A stretch of 16,109 bases of DNA from Flammeovirgaceae bacterium UBA5008. Lineage in GTDB: Bacteria > Bacteroidota > Bacteroidia > Cytophagales > Cyclobacteriaceae. The position numbers and the translations under genes were made by a program. The stretch is from contig DGYK01000043.1 of assembly GCA_002398365.1 (NCBI GenBank), positions 28,347 through 44,455 of the forward strand. Direction: 5' to 3'. Below the pieces are notes generated by a model. That model made no database searches. It was not told the DNA's origin and saw only the letters and a program-made list of their open reading frames with translations. This document shows positions 5,423-13,526 of the stretch, in pieces; within the stretch, counting starts at the first letter, position 1, and every line of letters begins with the position of its first letter.

Positions 5423-7978
5423 ATGTCAAATATGGAAGCCAAATTTTCTAACCGTGTTAAGGAAGTCATTTCGCTCAGCCGGGAAGAAGCACTGCGATTG
5501 GGTCATGATTACATTGGCACTGAGCACCTCATTCTGGGAATGATTCGCGAAGGTGAAGGTGTAGCTGTGGGTGTGCTGAAAAAACTAGGTGTGCCACTCG
5601 ATCAGTTGCGTGGTGAAATTGAAAAAATCTCCAAAGGAACTGCCACACACGAAATCAAAAACTTAGCCAACATTCCTCTTACACGCGCGTCAGAAAAAAC
5701 GCTCAAGATTACTTATCTCGAAGCGAAAGTTTTTAAAGCGCAATTAATTGGAACCGAACATTTATTGTTATCCATCTTACGTGATCCAGATAATCTCGCA
5801 ACACAAATTTTGAACAAGTTTGATGTGGCATACGATGTGGTAAAGGAAATGCTGGAATACCAACACGAGCAACCTTCTGCGGCATCTGATACCGATGATC
5901 CGGACGATGACTCTTCTAAAATGTTTGGAGGCGGTGCGGTGCCTCCCGGTGGATCGAAAGAGAAAAAGGGTGGCGAAAAATCACGCACACCGGTGCTTGA
6001 TAATTTTGGCCGCGACTTAACCAAGTTGGCTGAAGACAATAAGCTCGACCCGATCGTAGGTCGTGAAAAAGAAATTGAGCGCGTAGCGCAAATCTTAAGT
6101 AGAAGAAAAAAGAACAATCCAATTTTGATTGGAGAACCCGGTGTTGGTAAAACAGCCATCGCTGAGGGTTTAGCGCTGCGCATTGTTCAGAAAAAAGTTT
6201 CGCGTGTGTTGTTTGGCAAACGCGTAGTGACGCTTGACCTTGCATCCTTAGTAGCGGGCACAAAATACCGTGGTCAGTTTGAAGAGCGCATGAAGGCAGT
6301 CATGAATGAACTGGAGAAATCTCCGGACGTTATTTTATTCATTGACGAATTACATACCATTGTTGGTGCCGGTGGAGCTTCCGGATCGTTGGATGCTTCG
6401 AACATGTTTAAACCAGCTCTGGCCCGCGGAGAAATTCAATGTATCGGTGCTACCACATTGGATGAGTACCGTCAGTACATTGAAAAAGACGGAGCTTTAG
6501 CGAGACGTTTTCAAATGGTAATGGTAGATTCTACTTCTGTAGACGAAACCATTCAGATTTTGGAAAACATCAAAGAAAAATACGAAGATCATCATCACGT
6601 AAACTATACCAAAGAAGCTTTGGAAGCATGCGTGCGTTTGTCGGATCGCTACATCAGCGATCGCTTCTTACCGGACAAAGCGATTGACGTCATGGATGAA
6701 GCGGGTGCTCGTGTACATATCAATAACATTCACGTGCCGGAAGATATTGTGAAGTTTGAAGCGGCCATTGAAGATGTGAAGAAGGAAAAAAACCGTGTGG
6801 TGAAAAGCCAGAAATACGAAGAAGCAGCTCAACTTCGTGATAAGGAAAAGAAACTGATTGAACAATTAGATTTAGCGAAAGCGCGCTGGGAAGAAAAAAC
6901 TCGCACAGAAAAATATACGGTTACGGAAGATAACGTAGCCGATGTTATTGGAATGATGACGGGCATCCCTGCGAATCGGATTGCACAAAAAGAAAGCAAT
7001 AAGTTGCTGGGAATGGCTGAGAAGTTGAACACGAAGGTTATTGGGCAGAATGAAGCTATCAAAAAATTAACCAAGGCGATTCAGCGCACACGGGTAGGAT
7101 TGAAAGATCCGAAGAAGCCAATTGGTTCGTTCATCTTCTTAGGCCCTACCGGTGTAGGTAAAACTGAATTGGTAAAAGTGCTTGCCACTTATCTATTCGA
7201 TAAAGAAGATGCATTGGTGCGAATTGACATGAGCGAGTATATGGAGAAATTCTCTGTATCACGTTTAGTGGGCGCACCTCCCGGATATGTTGGTTACGAA
7301 GAAGGTGGACAGTTGACTGAAAAAGTGCGCAGAAAGCCGTATAGCGTAGTGCTGTTGGATGAAATTGAAAAAGCGCATCCGGATGTATTCAACATTTTGT
7401 TGCAAGTTTTAGATGACGGTATTCTCACCGATGGTTTAGGTCGTAGAGTAGATTTCAGAAATACAATCATCATCATGACTTCCAATATCGGTGTTCGTGA
7501 TTTGAAAGATTTCGGTTCGGGAATTGGCTTTGCTACCAAGGCTAATCGCGAGAATGAAGAAGAAGCAATGAAGTCAACAATTCAAAATGCGTTGAAGCGT
7601 GCCTTCTCTCCGGAATTCTTGAATCGCCTAGATGATGTGATTGTATTTAACTCATTGCAACGCGAACACATCCATCAAATCATTGATATCACACTCGGCA
7701 AATTGTTTGAGCGCATTTTATCGCTTGGCTACACCGTTGAGTTAACGGAGAAGGCGAAAGATTTCTTGGCAGACAAAGGATACGATCAGCAATTCGGAGC
7801 GCGACCTTTGAACCGAGCCATTCAAAAATACTTGGAAGATCCGGTAGCGGAAGAGATTTTGAAAGGCGAGATCACGGAAGGTGGCATCATTCAAGCTGAT
7901 TACGAAGGAACCGGTGATGCGCTGACTGTGAAAGTGAAAAAAGCGAAAGCTTCTTCGAAAGAGAAAAAGAGCGAATAG
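5423..7978 (+). CDS. clpC: ATP-dependent Clp protease ATP-binding subunit ClpC
   Basis: ClpC is a two-ring AAA+ unfoldase that feeds proteins to ClpP for degradation and acts in cytoplasmic protein quality control. The 851-aa protein has two N-terminal Clp repeats (about 5-75 and 80-147) and an acidic/glycine-rich linker (about 150-190). AAA+ domain 1 has Walker A GEPGVGKT (237-244) and Walker B VILFIDE (303-309). A UVR-like coiled-coil middle region (about 450-485) marks it as ClpC rather than ClpA or ClpB. Domain 2 has Walker A GPTGVGKT (574-581), Walker B SVVLLDE (641-647) and sensor-2 FGARPL (791-796). IGF at 701-703 sits where the ClpP-docking (I/V)GF loop belongs. A Lys/Ser-rich tail ends the protein. 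The ATG at 5423 is used; ATG 5432 would give MEAKFSNRVKEV, which matches many family starts, and is a fair alternative. Confidence 0.96.
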   Translation: MSNMEAKFSNRVKEVISLSREEALRLGHDYIGTEHLILGMIREGEGVAVGVLKKLGVPLDQLRGEIEKISKGTATHEIKNLANIPLTRASEKTLKITYLEAKVFKAQLIGTEHLLLSILRDPDNLATQILNKFDVAYDVVKEMLEYQHEQPSAASDTDDPDDDSSKMFGGGAVPPGGSKEKKGGEKSRTPVLDNFGRDLTKLAEDNKLDPIVGREKEIERVAQILSRRKKNNPILIGEPGVGKTAIAEGLALRIVQKKVSRVLFGKRVVTLDLASLVAGTKYRGQFEERMKAVMNELEKSPDVILFIDELHTIVGAGGASGSLDASNMFKPALARGEIQCIGATTLDEYRQYIEKDGALARRFQMVMVDSTSVDETIQILENIKEKYEDHHHVNYTKEALEACVRLSDRYISDRFLPDKAIDVMDEAGARVHINNIHVPEDIVKFEAAIEDVKKEKNRVVKSQKYEEAAQLRDKEKKLIEQLDLAKARWEEKTRTEKYTVTEDNVADVIGMMTGIPANRIAQKESNKLLGMAEKLNTKVIGQNEAIKKLTKAIQRTRVGLKDPKKPIGSFIFLGPTGVGKTELVKVLATYLFDKEDALVRIDMSEYMEKFSVSRLVGAPPGYVGYEEGGQLTEKVRRKPYSVVLLDEIEKAHPDVFNILLQVLDDGILTDGLGRRVDFRNTIIIMTSNIGVRDLKDFGSGIGFATKANRENEEEAMKSTIQNALKRAFSPEFLNRLDDVIVFNSLQREHIHQIIDITLGKLFERILSLGYTVELTEKAKDFLADKGYDQQFGARPLNRAIQKYLEDPVAEEILKGEITEGGIIQADYEGTGDALTVKVKKAKASSKEKKSE

Positions 7979-7997
7979 ATTTTCGATTGAATAAAAT

Positions 7998-8027
7998 AAA
8001 AGGGTTGGCTAACGCTAACCCTTTTTT
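7998..8027. terminator. Terminator shared by convergent clpC and NRAMP genes
   Basis: AAAAGGGTTGGC (7998-8009) pairs with GCTAACCCTTTT (8014-8025) with one G-U pair and a 4-nt loop. T-rich tracts follow on both strands: T6 on plus, and TTTTATTTTATT reading leftward on minus. The hairpin overlaps the stop codon of the leftward gene (8028-8026), so it can serve both genes. Confidence 0.85.
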
Positions 8028-9303
8028 ATTTTGACGCAGCTCGTCTCATCACTTTAATAGCGGTGTACAACGAAATGATCCCCGAAAGGGCAAAAACAAT
8101 TAAGAGGTGTGGCTCATTTAATTTAAAGACTGTTACCAGTACTTTGTCAATGTTGTTGAATCCCAAAACCAACACGCATCCTAAAATCAAAATCAAAACA
8201 GCGTTGTACCAAGCTGCATGACGACCAGAGACAGGAATCAGAGAAGAATCATTGACAATAATGATTAGAAAATAAGTAATCAAAGGCAAAATTAGTCCAT
8301 TGACTGCCTGCACCGCCAGAATCACCGGAATTGGTTTGATGCCGCTAATTCCAAATAAAAATCCAACAGTTAGCACACCTGCCCACACCCACACGATGTT
8401 TTTCTTTTGTGTATCGAAAACGCTGGTCGCAATAATCGATGCCGCATAAGGCGAAGTGATGGCTGATGAAAACCCTGCGGCAAACAAACCAACACCCAAC
8501 GCAATGACACCTATCATTCCAATTTTAGTCTGAAACTGTTGGGATAAATCAGCAAATGAATTGAATTCGGAGGCGAGTGTTCCGGCCATTAAAATCCAGG
8601 CGGTGATCAACCCACCGATGATTACTGAGATCGAAAGACCGATTCGCATCAGTGGAATAGTTTGTCCTTTACTGATTCCTGAGCCTAGAAAAATATTATA
8701 TGGAACAATCGTAGTCCCGACTAACCCGAGCGTGAGCAATTCTGCACCGGGTGGAATGATCGGAAAAACACTCGAGCTTACTACCTGTCCAAAACTGAAG
8801 TTGCCGTAAAAAGCGAGTGCGAAAAATGCAATGCCCATCATCGCTACTAAAATGGTCATGATGGTGGATATCCATTTTCCACGGCCGCTCCAAAGAATAA
8901 GTGCGGCAATAAGTGTGAGCAGGACTGTAAAAGTTTTACTGTAGTCGCCAAGCAATAATACCAAACCAGACGTGCCACCTAAAATATTGCCTGCTTCATA
9001 GGCAGCACAGCCCAGCACTACCGATCCGCCTACTAACCACTTTACGCAAAAGCCTTTTTGATGACCAAACTTTTTATCGAGCGCCTGACCAAACGAAAGG
9101 CCGGAAGAGATGGTGATGCGTGCAGAAACTTCTTGCAGTGCAATACATGCCAGCGTAGCAAACGTGACAGCCCACAAAAGTTGTAATTGAAATTGAGATC
9201 CCGCGGAAGCGGCTGTAGTGACTGTGCCCGGGCCAATAAATGCAGCAGAAATAATCGACCAAAGAATAACACTGGATAGTTTATCTCGGGTCGGAGCTTT
9301 CAT
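8026..9303 (-). CDS. NRAMP-family divalent metal transporter-like protein, noncanonical metal site
   Basis: NRAMP (SLC11/MntH) proteins carry divalent metal ions, usually Mn2+ or Fe2+, with protons across the inner membrane. This 425-aa protein has about 11 hydrophobic segments and a LeuT-type NRAMP layout. Helix 1 carries IGPGTVTTAASAGSQF (23-38) and helix 6 carries GLVGTTIVPYNIFLGSG (193-209). In canonical members helix 1 has DPGN, whose Asp and Asn bind metal, and helix 6 has MPH. Here they read GPGT (Gly24, Thr27) and VPY (Val200, Tyr202), so the metal-binding Asp, Asn and Met are all replaced. The family call is supported, but the substrate is unclear and mntH would overstate it. The start ATG immediately abuts the yicC stop (TAAATG), indicating translational coupling. 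The stop codon lies in the shared terminator. Confidence 0.8.
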   Translation of the reverse strand: MKAPTRDKLSSVILWSIISAAFIGPGTVTTAASAGSQFQLQLLWAVTFATLACIALQEVSARITISSGLSFGQALDKKFGHQKGFCVKWLVGGSVVLGCAAYEAGNILGGTSGLVLLLGDYSKTFTVLLTLIAALILWSGRGKWISTIMTILVAMMGIAFFALAFYGNFSFGQVVSSSVFPIIPPGAELLTLGLVGTTIVPYNIFLGSGISKGQTIPLMRIGLSISVIIGGLITAWILMAGTLASEFNSFADLSQQFQTKIGMIGVIALGVGLFAAGFSSAITSPYAASIIATSVFDTQKKNIVWVWAGVLTVGFLFGISGIKPIPVILAVQAVNGLILPLITYFLIIIVNDSSLIPVSGRHAAWYNAVLILILGCVLVLGFNNIDKVLVTVFKLNEPHLLIVFALSGIISLYTAIKVMRRAASK

Positions 9304-10182
9304 TTACAACACGTTGTTGAGTTGTTCTTTAATTTTTTCCAACTCCTCCTTCATGGCCACTACATGCTTTTGCATTTCGGCATCATTGGCCTTACTGCCG
9401 ATGGTGTTGATTTCGCGACCAATCTCTTGCGCGATAAAGCCCAGCTTCTTTCCGTTGGATTGTTTTTCTTTGAGAATGGTAATGAAATAATCCAAGTGTG
9501 TTTTTAAGCGAACGCGCTCCTCGTGGATATCCAGTTTCTCGATATAGAAAATAATCTCTTGCTCTAATCGGTTTACATCAAATCCTTCATTACCAAAAAA
9601 ATCAGTAATGCCTGATTTGATACGCTGTCGAATTTTTTCAATTCGAATGGGATCCAGTTTTTCCACTTGAATCAGGCTTTGCGCGATATTGTTGATGTAT
9701 TCTTTGAATTTCCCTTCCAAGGCTGCGCCTTCCGCTAAACGAAATTGTTCGCACTTGGCGAGTGCTTCATTCACGAGTTGCACAATTTTTTCCCACTCAG
9801 CAGGATCCAGTTCTTCTTTACCCGTAGAAATCAAAACATCGGGAGAATTTAATGCCAACTGAAACAAAGACTCGTAGCCAGACATAACTTTGTCGGCCAG
9901 CCTCTTTAATTCACCATAATAACTTACAAATAATTCCTCGTTGTACCGTTGGGTTTCACCGATGCGTGCAGCTTGTTGAAGATCTACTGTTAAAGAGATT
10001 TTACCTCTTTCCAATTTATCAACTACCAGATTCCGTATATCGATTTCTTTCTCTGAATATTTTCTTGGCAGACGGAGATTGAGGTCGAGAAACTTAGAGT
10101 TCAATGATTTGACTTCAACAGAAAGAGCGAGAGAACCGCTATTTAAAACTACCTGACCGAAGCCAGTCATTGATTTAATCAT
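9304..10182 (-). CDS. yicC: YicC-type endoribonuclease
   Basis: YicC/YloC proteins are widely conserved; E. coli YicC has been described as an endoribonuclease acting on small RNA, so a role in cytoplasmic RNA turnover is likely. The 292-aa product opens with MIKSMTGFGQ, the family signature, followed by VEVKSLNSKFLDLNLRLPRK (23-42) and LERGKISLTVDL near 57-68. The C-terminal domain (DUF1732 type) has DIHEERVRLKTHLDYF and the diagnostic GKKLGFIAQEIGREINTIGSKA block near residues 245-266. It ends in a predicted coiled helix rich in Glu and Lys. The ATG at 10182-10180 is the natural start. It begins 11 bases after the upstream gene and joins directly to the NRAMP gene with no spacer, so all appear to be in one operon. 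Confidence 0.93.
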   Translation of the reverse strand: MIKSMTGFGQVVLNSGSLALSVEVKSLNSKFLDLNLRLPRKYSEKEIDIRNLVVDKLERGKISLTVDLQQAARIGETQRYNEELFVSYYGELKRLADKVMSGYESLFQLALNSPDVLISTGKEELDPAEWEKIVQLVNEALAKCEQFRLAEGAALEGKFKEYINNIAQSLIQVEKLDPIRIEKIRQRIKSGITDFFGNEGFDVNRLEQEIIFYIEKLDIHEERVRLKTHLDYFITILKEKQSNGKKLGFIAQEIGREINTIGSKANDAEMQKHVVAMKEELEKIKEQLNNVL

Positions 10183-10193
10183 GCAGATGTGGT

Positions 10194-13100
10194 TTAGAAA
10201 TCAAATCCGAAGGTAACGTAGAATCTTGGATTCTTAACGGTATAATTTTCTACCGGCCACGCTACATCCAACTTGAGGTAGTACCCAAAAATCATCGAAC
10301 GGAATCCCGCTCCGTAACTGTACAGCCAAGGGTTGAGGTATTCTTTGATCTCTACCTGGAATGGACTGCCCTCTCCTTTTTCAGGGACTATCCGTACACG
10401 ACCGTTGTTTTCATTATCAAATGGAATTGGTCCTGTCCAGCTACTTCCAAAATCATAGAAGCCTGTGAATTGCAGGTTGCGAAAGAAATTGGAAGTGATC
10501 GGACCACTGGAGAGTGCTCTGACGAGAGGAATACGTAACTCCGCATTGAACAATGCGGCACTGTTGCCATACAGCGTGCCGTAATCAAATCCGCGCAAGC
10601 TGGTAGCAAATTCAACAAAAAGTAAATTTTCGTTGTATTGACCAAACTGGCTGGTCAGCGGATTTTGCACCCCACTATAGTTGAATGAATTGGCAATCCA
10701 GTTATCCATTCCTCCTAAGAGGTAATTCTTAGGCGAATTTCCATAAAAGGTTCCGGCAAATCCACGAAACGCCAACACAATCTCTTTATAGATTTTTTGG
10801 TAATGCCGAACATCAATGGATGCTTGTGAAAAATTCTTTCTGCTATCGCCAATTGCCTGATAGGTAACAAAGCTAAACTTACCTCTTGTTCCCTCAATAA
10901 GGTTCATTCCCGTTGTCAAAGAATTGTCGTACACAATTTCAAATTTGGTTCCGGCATAAAACTGCGTCTGTGTTGGACGGAACGTAGGAGGTCCAATCAC
11001 AAGCGGGCTTCTTCCTCGGTCCACAAATTCGGTAAAACCGAAAAACGGTTTGAGTGTAACACGTGTACGAACAGAAAGAGGATACGAAGCGCCTATCTCA
11101 ATTTTTTGGAAGGAGTATTTCTGATTTTCTTCTTCTACAATTTCACGATTAGGCGGCTGCCAGAAAATTACTTTACGATCAAATCGCGCACTAAAGTCGA
11201 TGCGGTGTGGCAGGTATTGAAATTCTCCATACACATCACCGTTCTTCAAATCGAAGGCGGTTTGAATTCCACCAAAAATCCGGTAGTTCTCCAGCATGTC
11301 ATTCATCTGTGCTTCCAACCGCATACTCCAACCCCGCAATGGATCTACAACCAGACTGGTCACAATATTTTCATAACTAAATTTTGGTGCATATGGAAAG
11401 GGGCCTAGCACCCGACTTGTTTCCCGTGCCTTCATGTAGCGCGTTAAAAATGTTTCGCTGGGCTGTTTATTTTTAACGGCCTCCTCTTCAAAAACATAAT
11501 CATCTGTATTAAGCGTTTTTTCGGTGGTTGGTTTTAACGGGTTACGAGCAGTATCTTTTTTTACCTCATCGAAGGTATAATCATCTGTATTGATTTCTTT
11601 TTTGATGGAATCAGCCTTGGGACTCTCCACCAGGCGCTGTGTAGTTGTATCTGTTTTTTCTTTGATACGTGAATTGATCAAATCCTTGATGGAGGTAGCT
11701 TGTTTAGGCACTTCCTTTTTCTTTCGCTCCGTTACTACACGCACCTGTAACACTTCTTTGCGTCTGCTTACAGGGGTGAATACCTGGCGTTGAAAATCAA
11801 AATTGTTGTCGATAAAAATATCCTCACGCAACTTTTGAGAGAGCACCGTGGCCAACATCTTATTTTCATAATTGATGTCGTAATCTTTTATGCTTGAGTT
11901 ATAGTTTGTGACTTGCGAATAAATTCCAGATTGACTGTTGAATTTAAACAAATTGACGATGCCCCGCTGATCGCTGAGGTAGTAAAAATTATTTTCATCA
12001 ATGGCGCGCGCATGAAAGTCTTTGCTAAGCGTATTGGTAATGCGAATCAGTCGATTGAGTGTTGTGTCTATATTGTATAGAAACAAGTTGTAATTAGGGG
12101 CCAGTTTCTCTAAACCTTTTACTTTGGTTTTAAGGGAATCAGTTAAACGGTTGGAACTAAAAACAATCGTATTGGAATTAGGAACAAATGCCGGATCGAG
12201 ATCATCAAACTTATCGTTGGTTAATCGCTTGGTACGATCTCTGCGGCTGCTCAATAAAAACAAATCATTCTGCCCTTCAAAGTCGGCACTCACAATCACC
12301 AATCTTCCATTATTGGAAAAATTGAAACTGCGGATGTTGCTGAACTTATCCAGCTCGCGCGGCAGCTTGGTGCGAGTATTTAAATCGTACAACCAAAAAA
12401 TATATTGCCCTTGCTTTACGCCAATTACGCCCAGAGTGTTAGCATCGGCCCAACTTAACAAAGGAACACGGTAGTCTACCGTCTGCTTGATAACTCGATT
12501 ACCGCCAGTGAGGATGGTTGTTTCCTTTCCATTCTCTAAAGATTTTACCTTGACAGTAAATTCACCACGGTCATTTTCCGCGTACGCAATTTTTTTACCA
12601 TCAGGGCTAATTTTTACAGTGGTGTAAGTGAGGTTTTTCTTGTTGCGGCTAAAGCGCGAAGAATCGGAAAGTGAAATATAATTTTGGCTCACTTTGCTCT
12701 CCATCCCTCCATAAAAACTTTTCCAGTCGTTAAGCAGTTGTTTGAAGGGCACGCCCAGTGTAATTAAAATACTCTTTTCCTCATCGCGAATGATACGCGT
12801 ATAGTTTAGAATGTTATTGATACTGCTTTTGCCATATTTCTCTACGATATAGTTCCATATGGATTGCCCAACCAGCGCAGCTTCTTTGTCGGTAAGGCGC
12901 AACGCGCGATTAATCTTTTTGCTCTTTACAAGTTGGCGCACAAAATCATCCATTTCTTCATTCCAACCGTAGGCTACATAATAGGAAGTTCCATAAATGA
13001 ACCAATCTGGCAGGTTGAGCAACACACTATTTTGAAACATGTCCTTCAAACTTCCGCCAAACATCATCTCGTTCACTAACAAATCGGACATTTTAAAAAT

Positions 13101-13514
13101 CAGCTCTTGTTTGAACTCTTCGAGGTTACCCGGATGGGCTATTTCTACATACGGTTTGATGAATTCAGTTTCCCCACCAGCGCTATATCGTGTATGGTTG
13201 AGCCCGATATTGCTTTGTTGCAGATCGGTGATGGAATTGTAAAGGAAAACTTTAGTTTTTTGGTAAGGATAAAACCCCAGCAAATCGGTTATCCGATCAA
13301 ATTCTGATTCCAAATATTGCAGCGCATCTTCGGCTGCCTTTCTACGTTCGCCATAGAAATGCACATCAAAGTTTTCAGAACTCAGGTATTTCCATTCAAA
13401 TTCTTTGTATTGAATTCTATTTTGACCGAACACCTCACGCGCCTGTTGAGCGTTGGATTCCACTAAAAAACAAAGCAGAAAAAGGGCTAATACGCCCACA
13501 CTTTTCATTCCCAT
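10194..13514 (-). CDS. Large exported protein: peptidase-MA-like region, TolB-type propeller, outer-membrane barrel
   Basis: This is a 1106-aa exported protein. Residues 1-22 form a signal peptide (hydrophobic LALFLLCFLVES, then an NAQQA cleavage region). Residues 30-270 resemble peptidase-MA/gluzincin proteins, with NEMMFGGSL (148-156) and LPDWFIYGTSYYVAYGW (168-184), but no HExxH is present. Residues 290-570 contain repeated PD40/TolB-like propeller strands such as TTVKISPDGKKIAYAEN and DPAFVPNSNTIVFSSNR. Residues 585-690 form a charged, probably disordered linker. Residues 705-1106 look like an outer-membrane barrel of Omp85/surface-antigen style: alternating hydrophobic strands, LLGGMDNWI, SLRGFDYGT, FNAELRIPLVR, and terminal FYVTFGFDF. 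Related proteins in Cytophagales are often labelled TolB-like, but the function is not known to me. An in-frame ATG at 13508 is an alternative start. Confidence 0.75.
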   Translation of the reverse strand: MGMKSVGVLALFLLCFLVESNAQQAREVFGQNRIQYKEFEWKYLSSENFDVHFYGERRKAAEDALQYLESEFDRITDLLGFYPYQKTKVFLYNSITDLQQSNIGLNHTRYSAGGETEFIKPYVEIAHPGNLEEFKQELIFKMSDLLVNEMMFGGSLKDMFQNSVLLNLPDWFIYGTSYYVAYGWNEEMDDFVRQLVKSKKINRALRLTDKEAALVGQSIWNYIVEKYGKSSINNILNYTRIIRDEEKSILITLGVPFKQLLNDWKSFYGGMESKVSQNYISLSDSSRFSRNKKNLTYTTVKISPDGKKIAYAENDRGEFTVKVKSLENGKETTILTGGNRVIKQTVDYRVPLLSWADANTLGVIGVKQGQYIFWLYDLNTRTKLPRELDKFSNIRSFNFSNNGRLVIVSADFEGQNDLFLLSSRRDRTKRLTNDKFDDLDPAFVPNSNTIVFSSNRLTDSLKTKVKGLEKLAPNYNLFLYNIDTTLNRLIRITNTLSKDFHARAIDENNFYYLSDQRGIVNLFKFNSQSGIYSQVTNYNSSIKDYDINYENKMLATVLSQKLREDIFIDNNFDFQRQVFTPVSRRKEVLQVRVVTERKKKEVPKQATSIKDLINSRIKEKTDTTTQRLVESPKADSIKKEINTDDYTFDEVKKDTARNPLKPTTEKTLNTDDYVFEEEAVKNKQPSETFLTRYMKARETSRVLGPFPYAPKFSYENIVTSLVVDPLRGWSMRLEAQMNDMLENYRIFGGIQTAFDLKNGDVYGEFQYLPHRIDFSARFDRKVIFWQPPNREIVEEENQKYSFQKIEIGASYPLSVRTRVTLKPFFGFTEFVDRGRSPLVIGPPTFRPTQTQFYAGTKFEIVYDNSLTTGMNLIEGTRGKFSFVTYQAIGDSRKNFSQASIDVRHYQKIYKEIVLAFRGFAGTFYGNSPKNYLLGGMDNWIANSFNYSGVQNPLTSQFGQYNENLLFVEFATSLRGFDYGTLYGNSAALFNAELRIPLVRALSSGPITSNFFRNLQFTGFYDFGSSWTGPIPFDNENNGRVRIVPEKGEGSPFQVEIKEYLNPWLYSYGAGFRSMIFGYYLKLDVAWPVENYTVKNPRFYVTFGFDF
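11490..11591 (-). repeat. Duplicated NTDDYxF motif in the linker of the TolB/barrel protein
   Basis: Residues 642-650 (NTDDYTFDE) and 669-677 (NTDDYVFEE) are near-identical, 27 residues apart, in an otherwise low-complexity Lys/Thr/Glu linker. At DNA level a 15-mer, ATAATCATCTGTATT on the plus strand, occurs at 11496-11510 and 11577-11591. This suggests either a recent short duplication or a repeated short binding motif. Confidence 0.8.
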
Positions 13515-13526
13515 ACGTAGGATTAA

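Noticed and set aside
5713..6183. Minus-strand 156-codon open frame inside clpC
   Set aside because: Antisense shadow of the ClpC linker and first AAA+ domain; the sequence is a Ser/Pro-rich reverse reading.
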